DNA of 61,270 bases from CAZGMJ01 sp964526785. Its GTDB lineage: Bacteria; Planctomycetota; Phycisphaerae; Sedimentisphaerales; Anaerobacaceae. The position numbers and the translations under genes were made by a program. Where the stretch lies: contig CAZGMJ010000034.1 of the NCBI GenBank assembly GCA_964526785.1, forward strand, positions 1 through 61,270, read 5' to 3'. This document shows, piece after piece, positions 7,963 through 15,607 of this stretch (position 1 is its first letter; each line of letters begins with the position of its first letter). The notes beneath the pieces were generated by a model. It ran no database searches and had not been told where the DNA came from. It saw nothing but the letters and a program-made list of their open reading frames with translations.

Positions 7963-10377
7963 CTATGTTGTCCCGGCGGTCTGCTGCTTTTTCGCATCTT
8001 GTTCGATCTGCGCAACCCGCTCGATAACGTTCATCACGCTGTCGGGGTTGAGCGACATCGAATCAATTTCGCACTCGACAAGGAACGCGGCGAAGTCCGG
8101 ATTATCGCTCGGTGCCTGACCGCATATTCCGACCTTACGATCAGCCTCGTGGGCGGTCTGGATAAGTTCACGGACCATTCGCCTGACCGAAGGGTTCGCG
8201 GCATCAAACAAATCTGAAAGCTCTTCGGAGTCTCTGTCTATCCCAAGCACCAACTGGGTCAGGTCGTTTGTACCTATCGAAAAGCCGTCAAAACGCTCGG
8301 CGAATTCACTTGCCTGGAGAATGTTGGAGGGTATTTCCGCCATTACGTAGATCTGCAGTCCGTCCCGGCCGCTTTCAAGTCCCCGTTCAGCCATGACGGC
8401 GAGCACACGGTCGGCTTCTTCGATGGTTCTGCAGAAAGGCACCATGACCAGGACGTTGTCGAGTCCGATTTCTCCTCGCACCTTCTTGATAGCGCGGCAC
8501 TCCAGCGCAAAGCCCTCGCGATATTGGTCGCTGTAGTATCGGCTGGCCCCGCGGAATCCGAGCATCGGATTATCCTCCTCGGGCTCGAACTGTCCGCCCC
8601 CGATCAAGTTTGCGTATTCATTCGTCTTGAAGTCGCTCATTCGCACGATCACCGGGTCAGGATACTGTGAAGCTGCGATGCGGCCGATTCCTCGCGCCAG
8701 ATGATCGACAAAATACTCGGTCTTGTCCTCATAACCACGTGTCAGATGTTCGATGGTTTTCTTCGCTTCGGCGTCTTCCAGTTCGTCAAAGCGGACCAGG
8801 GCCAGCGGGTGCACCTTTATGATGTTGTTTATGATGAACTCCATCCTCGCCAGTCCCACCCCGTGACATGGAAGTTGCCACCATCGAAACGCAGCCGCAG
8901 GACTCGCGAGATTGATCATGATCTGCGTCTTGACATCCGGCACGTCTTCGAGGTCGATATCCGCCTGCTCGTAATCCAGGATTCCATCGTATACATAGCC
9001 CTGATCGCCTTCGGCGCACGAAATGGTAATCTCCTGCCCATCGTCGAGTGTTTCGGTTACATCTCCGGTTCCAACGATAGCGGGAATTCCCAATTCCCGG
9101 CTGACAATCGCCGCATGCGATGTACGTCCGCCGTGATCGGTGACGATACCGGACGATCGCTTCATGATCGGCACCCAGTCGGGGTCCGTCATACCCGTGA
9201 TGAGGATGGCATCGTCTTCGAATCGATCTATCTCGTCGACGCTTTTGATGATCTGGGCCTTGCCCGCACTAACCGCCTGACCGATAGCCAGGCCCTCGAT
9301 GATTTTCTTTCCCTTCTCTTTGAGTTTGTACGTCTTGAGTGTGTCGGCCTTCTTCTGTGACTGGACCGTCTCGGGTCTTGCCTGCACGATGAACAAGTCC
9401 CCGCTCCGGCCGTCCTTGGCCCACTCCATATCCATCGGCTTTTCGTAATGATTCTCGATCGTCGCAGCCCAGCGACCCAACATCAGAATCTCATCATCAT
9501 TGAGAACGTAACTTCGCCGTTCCTTTTTGGATGTGTTGACGTTCTTGGTAGTCTTGCTTCCGCCCGAGGTATAGACCATTTTCTGCTCTTTCTCGCCGAG
9601 GGTCTTGTCGATGATCGGCCGAACGCTACGGTCGTCCAGCAGAGGCTTGAATACGGTATACTCATCCGGATTCACAGAACCCTGAACGACGTTCTCGCCC
9701 AACCCCCAGGCTGCGTTGATCACGACCACGTCGGGAAAACCGGTCTCTGTGTCCAGCGAGAACATCACGCCCGATCCCGCCTGGTCAGAGCGAATCATCT
9801 GTTGAACACCCACCGAGAGAGCGACTTTGAGATGGTCGAAACCCTGCTCGTTGCGATAGCTGATCGCCCGATCCGTGAACAGCGACGCGAAACATCGCCG
9901 GCACGCATCCAGCACGTCGTCAGCGCCGGTTACATTGAGAAACGTCTCCTGTTGACCCGCAAAACTCGCCTCAGGCAGATCTTCCGCTGTGGCGCTGCTT
10001 CGGACCGCCACGTCAATCTCCCGCGTCTCACAACGATCGCAGAGTTCGTCATAGCTTGTTGTGATTGCCGTTTTCAGTGCTTCGGGAAATTCGGCCTTCG
10101 CGATCATCCGGCGAATCGACTTGCCCGCCTTCGCAGGCGATATGGAGTCCTCAGACATTTCTTTGAGGCGGGACCGGATCTTCTCTTCGAGGTCGTTTTC
10201 GCGCAGAAACAGGCGATAGCCCTCTGCTGTGGTGGCAAAACCGTCCGGAATCCGGATATCGGCCTCCTTGAGCGTGGCGATCATTTCGCCGAGAGATGCA
10301 TTCTTGCCTCCCACGATCCCGACGTCGTCGGAATTGAGATTGTCGAACCAGCGTACGAGATTGTCGTCTGCGGGCAT
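7963..10377 (-). CDS. ppsA: phosphoenolpyruvate synthase
   Basis: Converts pyruvate, ATP and water to PEP, AMP and phosphate, the entry step of gluconeogenesis. The domains are in the usual order: an N-terminal ATP-grasp region with GGKNASLGEMI (residues ~20-340), the swivelling phosphohistidine domain with the GGRTSHAAIVSRELG signature (catalytic His421), and a C-terminal PEP-binding barrel ending with SIGTNDLTQLVLGIDRDS and the GICGQAPSDNPDF segment that holds the catalytic cysteine. The 804-residue length is normal. AAGGAG nine bases upstream supports the start. Two tandem copies of the recurrent element lie upstream, suggesting coordinated control with the BON and GAPDH genes. Confidence 0.95.
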   Translation of the reverse strand: MPADDNLVRWFDNLNSDDVGIVGGKNASLGEMIATLKEADIRIPDGFATTAEGYRLFLRENDLEEKIRSRLKEMSEDSISPAKAGKSIRRMIAKAEFPEALKTAITTSYDELCDRCETREIDVAVRSSATAEDLPEASFAGQQETFLNVTGADDVLDACRRCFASLFTDRAISYRNEQGFDHLKVALSVGVQQMIRSDQAGSGVMFSLDTETGFPDVVVINAAWGLGENVVQGSVNPDEYTVFKPLLDDRSVRPIIDKTLGEKEQKMVYTSGGSKTTKNVNTSKKERRSYVLNDDEILMLGRWAATIENHYEKPMDMEWAKDGRSGDLFIVQARPETVQSQKKADTLKTYKLKEKGKKIIEGLAIGQAVSAGKAQIIKSVDEIDRFEDDAILITGMTDPDWVPIMKRSSGIVTDHGGRTSHAAIVSRELGIPAIVGTGDVTETLDDGQEITISCAEGDQGYVYDGILDYEQADIDLEDVPDVKTQIMINLASPAAAFRWWQLPCHGVGLARMEFIINNIIKVHPLALVRFDELEDAEAKKTIEHLTRGYEDKTEYFVDHLARGIGRIAASQYPDPVIVRMSDFKTNEYANLIGGGQFEPEEDNPMLGFRGASRYYSDQYREGFALECRAIKKVRGEIGLDNVLVMVPFCRTIEEADRVLAVMAERGLESGRDGLQIYVMAEIPSNILQASEFAERFDGFSIGTNDLTQLVLGIDRDSEELSDLFDAANPSVRRMVRELIQTAHEADRKVGICGQAPSDNPDFAAFLVECEIDSMSLNPDSVMNVIERVAQIEQDAKKQQTAGTT

Positions 10378-10455
10378 CTGTTACACTCCTTCGGGTCTGA
10401 AACAGCATTTGTGTCGTTACTGCTCAGTATGATGGCGTCGCATCCTCGCAGAAAT

Positions 10456-10470
10456 AGGCATAATCCCTAA
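10456..10470 (-). promoter_or_regulatory. recurrent TTAGGG-type element upstream of ppsA, proximal copy
   Basis: Minus strand TTAGGGATTATGCCT. It lies 78 bases upstream of the ppsA start and exactly 22 bases (two helical turns) from the second copy, so both would face the same side of the helix. Confidence 0.5.
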
Positions 10471-10477
10471 TTGGGCC

Positions 10478-10492
10478 GTAGATATTCCCTAA
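10478..10492 (-). promoter_or_regulatory. recurrent TTAGGG-type element upstream of ppsA, distal copy
   Basis: Minus strand TTAGGGAATATCTAC. The left half matches the consensus fully; the right half is degenerate. It pairs with the copy at 10456-10470. Confidence 0.45.
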
Positions 10493-10575
10493 CGGCGTCT
10501 TGATAAGCACATTCGGCACGGGTGGACGATACGTTGCATTGTGATTACGGGATCAGGCAGGGAAGAAAACGGGTG

Positions 10576-11313
10576 CTATTCTTCCAGCATGTCCTGCAAC
10601 TGCGAAGCATTTCGGACAGCGTATGCGTTCTGATCGTTGTCGAAAAAGCAGTAGATATCCCTGCCCTGATTGCGCCACGTGGAAAAGGCCCCGGCCCAAC
10701 CCGAGAGAACAGCAGGAGTATATTCGCCTTGATACGCATCGCCCGGCCCGTGCAGTCGGACGTACACGAAGTCCGCCGTGGTTTCTTTGGGCGAGGTTGT
10801 GCCTGCAAGCTCGTAGATGCAGAAGGCGGCGTTGTACTGAGACAGAGTGTCGTAAACTTCAGTGCGGAACCAGCTCTCGTCGCGAAACTCGAACGTATAG
10901 CGGTACGTACGGGGCAGCACATCCAGCAGGTCCGCGAGGCGTTCGACGTTTACGTGCCATCGGGGCGGCAACTGGAATAGAATGGGCCCGAGTTTGTCGC
11001 CAAGACGCCTGGCCCGGCCGATGAGTTTCGTCCAGCCTTGCTTTGGGTCTTTCAGCTTCTTCATGTGCGTGATGTATCGGCTGGCCTTGACCGCAAATGT
11101 GAAATCATCTGACGTCGTCGTGCGCCAATTGGCGAAGGTCGTTGTTTCGGGAAGATTGTAGAACGAATTATTGATCTCGACCGCGCGGAAGTGCCTGTTG
11201 TAGAACTGCAGATACGCGTCATCGCCCAGGTCGGACGGATAGAACACTTCTTTCCAGTGCGGATACACCCAGCCCGAGGTGCCGATATACGTTTTGCCTC
11301 TTGTGGCACTCAT
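10576..11313 (-). CDS. DUF72 (YecE-like) protein
   Basis: A 245-residue TIM-barrel protein of the DUF72 family. It has the N-terminal YIGTSGWVYPHWKEVFYP, NNSFYNLPE around residue 50, LGPILFQLPPRW near 100 and YTFEFRDESWF near 120. The C-terminal DIYCFFDNDQNAYAVRNA is also typical. No reaction is established for the family. The ribosome-binding site is weak, but the start fits the usual N-terminus. It lies between ppsA and the BON remnant on the same strand, with a half-copy of the recurrent element upstream (11398-11412). Confidence 0.88.
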   Translation of the reverse strand: MSATRGKTYIGTSGWVYPHWKEVFYPSDLGDDAYLQFYNRHFRAVEINNSFYNLPETTTFANWRTTTSDDFTFAVKASRYITHMKKLKDPKQGWTKLIGRARRLGDKLGPILFQLPPRWHVNVERLADLLDVLPRTYRYTFEFRDESWFRTEVYDTLSQYNAAFCIYELAGTTSPKETTADFVYVRLHGPGDAYQGEYTPAVLSGWAGAFSTWRNQGRDIYCFFDNDQNAYAVRNASQLQDMLEE

Positions 11314-11350
11314 TCGTTGATTCCGGGTATCTGCAAGCGGTCAAAAAAAG

Positions 11351-11390
11351 TGCAGTCGAAGCATGCCGGTGAGGCTTGCTTCGACGTGCA
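11351..11390. repeat. inverted repeat upstream of the DUF72 gene
   Basis: The arms GTCGAAGC and GCTTCGAC, with outer TGCA on both sides, enclose a loop of about 15 bases. It could form a hairpin at the 3' end of the BON remnant transcript or serve as a protein site. No T-tract follows on either strand. Confidence 0.4.
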
Positions 11391-11397
11391 CCACATA

Positions 11398-11412
11398 TAA
11401 GGGATATTGGTG
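11398..11412. promoter_or_regulatory. half-copy of the recurrent TTAGGG-type element
   Basis: TAAGGGATATTGGTG on the plus strand matches the left half of the consensus well and the right half poorly. It is 85 bases upstream of the DUF72 start but in the opposite orientation to the other copies. Confidence 0.3.
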
Positions 11413-11422
11413 CAGGCAGGGG

Positions 11423-11445
11423 GCGGGGCCTTTAGGGGGCCCCGC
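11423..11445. terminator. GC-rich hairpin after the BON remnant
   Basis: A perfect 8-bp stem (GCGGGGCC with GGCCCCGC) and a 7-base loop lie 31 bases beyond the stop of the minus-strand BON fragment. A T-rich run follows only on the plus strand, so its efficiency as a minus-strand terminator is doubtful. Confidence 0.5.
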
Positions 11446-11475
11446 TTATTCCTTGCCCTGCGAGGGTGTAGTAGG

Positions 11476-11886
11476 TTAGGATTGGTAGTATTCAGGTCCG
11501 TATTCGACCTCCAAATCGTTGTCCACAACCACGGCACCGCCTTCGTAGGCGTTTTGCTGCGCGCTGATGCGTTCATTCCACGTGTCGACGGTTCCCGTCA
11601 ATATGGCCATTCCATCGTCCACCGTGACGGTCACTTCATCTTCATCAACGAACGGACTGCAGAACAACTCGTCTTTGATATCTTCCTGGATCTCCCAGTC
11701 ATCCTTTACCGTGGAGTAATCCGGATATTCATACCAGTCGTAGTCGTAGGGATCGACATCATCGAGATAGGGATCGTACAGCCAGGGCTCTATATCCTTA
11801 TCAACGTCCAGATTGTTGTGCACGTCCACAACGCCGTAGACAGAGGCGGCCGCATCCTCGGCCTCGATCTTCTCGAAGTATGTATC
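11476..11886 (-). pseudogene. BON-domain protein, C-terminal fragment
   Basis: The C-terminal part of a two-BON protein. A complete BON domain lies at the end (WEIQEDIKDELFCSPFVDED, then MAILTGTVDTWNERI and AVVVDNDLEV). It is preceded by an acidic Tyr/Asp-rich linker and the tail of another BON domain (TYFEKIEAEDAA, then VVDVHNNLDV). That upstream domain has no beginning. Its sequence is joined at about 11885 to the N-terminal half of GAPDH in a different reading frame. A GTG at 11829 could start a shorter product, but it would begin inside the broken domain. A deletion that fused two adjacent genes explains the arrangement. Confidence 0.75.
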
Positions 11887-12250
11887 CAGGCGCCGAGAGG
11901 ATAACGTGCTTCGCCCCGGCCTTGACGTGTTTGGCCAGATCTTCCTTTGTCGTGAAGATGCCCGTGCACTCGAAGACCAGGTCGATGCCCATGTCCTTCC
12001 AGGGCAGCTTTGCCGGGTCCTTCTCCTTAAGCACCCGGCATTCTTGCCCGCCGACCGTGAGCATCTCCTCTGTATGCTCGACCGATTTGCCGTATCGCCC
12101 GTATACCGAATCGTACTTCAGCAGATACGCCAGATTCTCCGCCGGCACCAGGTCGTTGACCGCCTTGACTTGCATGTCTGAAGAATCCACAATTATCTTC
12201 AGCGTCGCGCGACCTATTCTCCCAAGCCCATTAATGGCTACATTCATCAT
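11801..12250 (-). pseudogene. gap: glyceraldehyde-3-phosphate dehydrogenase, N-terminal fragment
   Basis: Residues 1-122 are a clear GAPDH NAD-binding domain: VAINGLGRIGR, KAVNDL, LLKYDSVYGRY, VFECTGIFT and AKHVILSAPG. Homology ends abruptly at about 11885. The frame then runs 27 residues out of frame through BON sequence and stops at 11801. The catalytic domain with the SCTTN cysteine is absent, so no dehydrogenase activity is expected. GGGAG six bases upstream shows that the start is intact. A symmetric copy of the recurrent element is upstream (12334-12348). An intact gap gene presumably exists elsewhere. Confidence 0.9.
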
Positions 12251-12333
12251 CCGCGGCTCCCTGCACGTGGATGTCAGCTTTCAGTTTATGACACTACGAG
12301 TACAACCATACGTCCGGCCCCCTTGTCGTGAAA

Positions 12334-12348
12334 TAGGGAAGCCCCTGA
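12334..12348. promoter_or_regulatory. recurrent TTAGGG-type element in the gap / CheBR-PAS divergent region
   Basis: The near-perfect dyad AGGGAAGCCCCT (minus strand TCAGGGGCTTCCCTA) lies 84 bases upstream of the gap fragment and about 200 bases upstream of the CheB-CheR-PAS gene on the other strand, so it could serve both. A weaker match, AGGTTTTACCCTAT, lies at 12359-12372. The rest of 12251-12550 has no gene I can support. Confidence 0.5.
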
Positions 12349-12550
12349 ATTAACTATGAGGTTTTACCCTATATACAGAACAGGTCCGCTTCTGGTAGGC
12401 TCGACAGCATGTCGGAAGAACGTGCAAATCTGGTGCGTAAGATCTCCTATCCTCTTGCGTTCGGCGCCACGGTGATGTACGGTTATCTTTGCGTGCAGGC
12501 GTATTGCGTGCATTCTTTCCGACCGATACCAGGCAACTGAAGGATTGGAC

Positions 12551-15500
12551 ATGCGCAACGATAAATCCCGCAAGAAGAAGCAATCCCGTAACGTCAAATC
12601 CCAACGGCGCGAGCGGGACGAGACCGACCGCGACGGCCGAGAGACGGATGCTTCGCCAAAGAACCTGCGCAAAGCGCAGAAGCAGGACGAGGGAAGAAGA
12701 GAGCGGAAGGGCAAATCAGAAGATCAGCCCATTGCGATCGTCGGCATCGGCGCTTCGGCAGGCGGGCTTGAAGCCCTGGAGGATTTCTTCAAACAGGTCA
12801 AGCCGGGCCGCCGGCTGGCGTATGTGGTGGTGCAGCATAGGGCCGCGGACAAGTCGAGCGTCATGACGAGCCTGCTCGGTCGCCACACGGAACTGGACGT
12901 CGAGGAAATCACGGACGGCGCAGTTATTCGCCCGGACTGCGTGTATCTCAATCCGCCTCACACGGAGGTGGACATCACGGACGACAAGCTGGTCTGCTCG
13001 AAGGCCAAAGCCGAAGACGGCAGCCGGTTGCCCATCGACCATTTCTTCCGTTCGCTGGCCGCAAGTCGAGGCGAGAGGGCGATCTGCATCGTTCTCTCGG
13101 GAACCGGGAGCGACGGGACGCTCGGTCTCAAGGAAATCAAGGCCCAGGGCGGGCTGACCATCGTCCAGGACCCCGAACAGGCCAGGTACGGCGGTATGCC
13201 CAACAGCGCCATGGAAACGGGCCAGATCGATTTCGTGCTTGGTGTCGAGCACATGGCCGAACAAGTCGCCGCCTACGTGGATCATCCGTTTATGGCAATG
13301 CCCGAGCGCGAGGTCCCTCAGAACACTCGGTTCGAACGCACCCTCGGCAAGCTATTCGGCCAGATGCGTGATGCTGTAGGCCACGATTTCTCACAGTACA
13401 AGCGCAGCACCATCACCCGGCGCCTCCAGCATCGCATGGCCATTCACCAGATCGACGACATGGAGCAGTACATTCGTTTCGCAGGCGAGCACCCTGATGA
13501 AATGCAGAGACTCTTCAAGGACTGGACGATCAGCGTCACCAGCTTCTTCCGTGGCCGCGACGCCTTCGAATCGCTCAGGAAGAATGCCATCGAGGATATC
13601 GTCGCCAACAAGCCGCTGGACAGACCGATTCGCGTGTGGATTCCGGGCTGCGCCACGGGTGAAGAGGCGTACTCGGTTGCGATACTGATCGACGAATCGC
13701 TCGATGCCCACGACCTGCACCGAGACGTCCAGATGTTTGCAACGGACATGGACGAAGATGCGATCAGGTTCGCCCGCGCAGGCAACTACCCGGAGAATAT
13801 CAAGGCGGACGTGTCGCAGGAACGGCTGAATCGCTTTTTCGTTCGCTCGAAGAGCCGGTACCAGATCAAGCAGCGAATTCGGGAAAATATCGTATTCGCC
13901 AGGCAGGATGTGATCGGCGATCCGCCTTTCTCGCGTCTGGATTTGATCTGTTGCCGCAACGTTTTGATCTACATGGGCCGCAAGCTGCAGAAACACATTC
14001 TGCCGCTGTTTCACTTCACGCTCGTCGAGGGCGGATACCTCTTTCTGGGCAACAGTGAGACCATCGGAGAATTCGGGGAACTTTTCGAGCCCGTCGATAC
14101 GCACAACAAGCTCTACCGTGCGACCGGACAGCACGTGCAGCGACCAGCGAATGTCAAAATTGCTCCTCTCAAAGTCCGCGGCGATGAGAGGCGGAACGAA
14201 GAAAAGCAAGAAAAGGCCCGACGCTCCGACAGATTCATCCAACAGGCCGAGCGGCTGATTCTTCGGGACTATTCGCAGCCCTGCGTGCTGGTCAACGACA
14301 AGCTCGATGTGGTCTATTTCAACGGCGAGACCAGTGCGTTTCTGGCCCAGCGCCAGGGGGAGCCGACGACCAATGTGCTCGAACTGGCCCGCCGGCCTCT
14401 GCACTATGAATTGAGCATATTGCTCCATCAGGTGCGCAAGGAGAAGAAACATGTCGCGCGCAAGAGGATGGTCATGCCGATCGACGGTCGCCCGGCAAAC
14501 GTCACCGTCGGCGTGCGTTCGCTGCCCGAAATAAGCGGCAACGGCAATCTTATGATTGTCGTCTTCGAAGTCGACCGAGAAAAGGCGGGAAAGGACGATA
14601 TCGAACATCCGCAGGAGAAGGACAGCGACGAGAACGCCAGAGTCAGAGAACTCGAACAGGAGCTTGCCTCGACAAAGGAGTACCTTCAGACGACTATCGA
14701 AGAGCTGGAGACCAGCAACGAGGAGCTGCAGTCGTCCAACGAAGAACTGCAATCGACCAACGAAGAGCTGCAGTCCACCAACGAGGAACTGGAGACGTCG
14801 CGGGAAGAGCTGCAATCGGTCAATGAAGAGCTGCGCACGGTCAACACGGCCCATGAAGAGGAACTCGGGGAGTTGACGGGGGCCAACGACGACTTGCACA
14901 ACGTGCTCGTCAGTACGGATGTGGCGACGATTTTTCTGGATGGCGATTTGAAGATCCGGCGCTTCACGCCGGCGGCACACGAACTTTTCAACCTGATCGA
15001 CTCCGATATCGGCCGGTCGCTGAGCGATATTTCGCACAATCTGCACTACGACGGGCTCATAGACGACGCCGGAACGGTCCTCGAAACGCTTCGCGAGATA
15101 GAGATCCATATCGAATGCAAAAACAGTCGCGTATTGCGCGTTCGGATTACGCCGTATCGAACCGCAAAGAACGTCATCGACGGTGTCGTGCTGGTGGCTC
15201 TGGATGTTACGCACGAGGCACGCGCCCGCATGTACGCCGAGAGCATCGTCGATACAGTTCGCTGCCCGCTGCTTGTGCTCGATGGAAATATGAACGTCCT
15301 CTCGGCCAACAGGGCGTTCTACGAGCAGTTTCAGGTCGCGGCCGAAGAGACCGAGGGCAAGAGCCTCTATGTTCTGGGTCACGGCCAATGGAACATACCC
15401 GGACTCCGCAAGCTTCTGGACGAAATACTGCCTAACAATAGCGTTGTCCAGGATTTCGAGGTCGAGCATGATTTTCCGGATATTGGGAAGAAGAAGATGA

Positions 15501-15607
15501 TGCTCAATGCCAGAAGGATGGCCGGGATGGACGCCGAAGGCGCGCGTATTTTGCTGGCCATCGAGGACAAGACAGAAGGGTTGAACGTCGAGGGAGGAAA
15601 CGAATGA
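12551..15607 (+). CDS. CheB-CheR-PAS fusion signalling protein
   Basis: A 1018-residue cytoplasmic protein. After a basic leader come a CheB methylesterase domain (about 60-245; Ser69 in GIGASAGG, the His in VVQHRA, the Asp in GTGSDGTLG) and a CheR methyltransferase domain (about 255-530; WIPGCATGEEAYS SAM loop and CCRNVLIYM). A glutamate-rich heptad-like coiled coil (EELQSTNEEL units, about 695-770) and two PAS domains follow, the last at about 895-1010. GAAGGA six bases upstream selects the ATG at 12551. Its stop overlaps the next start (ATGA). Such fusions are thought to feed PAS-sensed signals to a partner kinase rather than act in chemotaxis; no chemoreceptor gene is nearby. Confidence 0.9.
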   Translation: MRNDKSRKKKQSRNVKSQRRERDETDRDGRETDASPKNLRKAQKQDEGRRERKGKSEDQPIAIVGIGASAGGLEALEDFFKQVKPGRRLAYVVVQHRAADKSSVMTSLLGRHTELDVEEITDGAVIRPDCVYLNPPHTEVDITDDKLVCSKAKAEDGSRLPIDHFFRSLAASRGERAICIVLSGTGSDGTLGLKEIKAQGGLTIVQDPEQARYGGMPNSAMETGQIDFVLGVEHMAEQVAAYVDHPFMAMPEREVPQNTRFERTLGKLFGQMRDAVGHDFSQYKRSTITRRLQHRMAIHQIDDMEQYIRFAGEHPDEMQRLFKDWTISVTSFFRGRDAFESLRKNAIEDIVANKPLDRPIRVWIPGCATGEEAYSVAILIDESLDAHDLHRDVQMFATDMDEDAIRFARAGNYPENIKADVSQERLNRFFVRSKSRYQIKQRIRENIVFARQDVIGDPPFSRLDLICCRNVLIYMGRKLQKHILPLFHFTLVEGGYLFLGNSETIGEFGELFEPVDTHNKLYRATGQHVQRPANVKIAPLKVRGDERRNEEKQEKARRSDRFIQQAERLILRDYSQPCVLVNDKLDVVYFNGETSAFLAQRQGEPTTNVLELARRPLHYELSILLHQVRKEKKHVARKRMVMPIDGRPANVTVGVRSLPEISGNGNLMIVVFEVDREKAGKDDIEHPQEKDSDENARVRELEQELASTKEYLQTTIEELETSNEELQSSNEELQSTNEELQSTNEELETSREELQSVNEELRTVNTAHEEELGELTGANDDLHNVLVSTDVATIFLDGDLKIRRFTPAAHELFNLIDSDIGRSLSDISHNLHYDGLIDDAGTVLETLREIEIHIECKNSRVLRVRITPYRTAKNVIDGVVLVALDVTHEARARMYAESIVDTVRCPLLVLDGNMNVLSANRAFYEQFQVAAEETEGKSLYVLGHGQWNIPGLRKLLDEILPNNSVVQDFEVEHDFPDIGKKKMMLNARRMAGMDAEGARILLAIEDKTEGLNVEGGNE

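Noticed and set aside
13391..15469. Long minus-strand open frame opposite the CheB-CheR-PAS gene
   Set aside because: Antisense shadow; the plus strand carries the CheB, CheR and PAS motifs.
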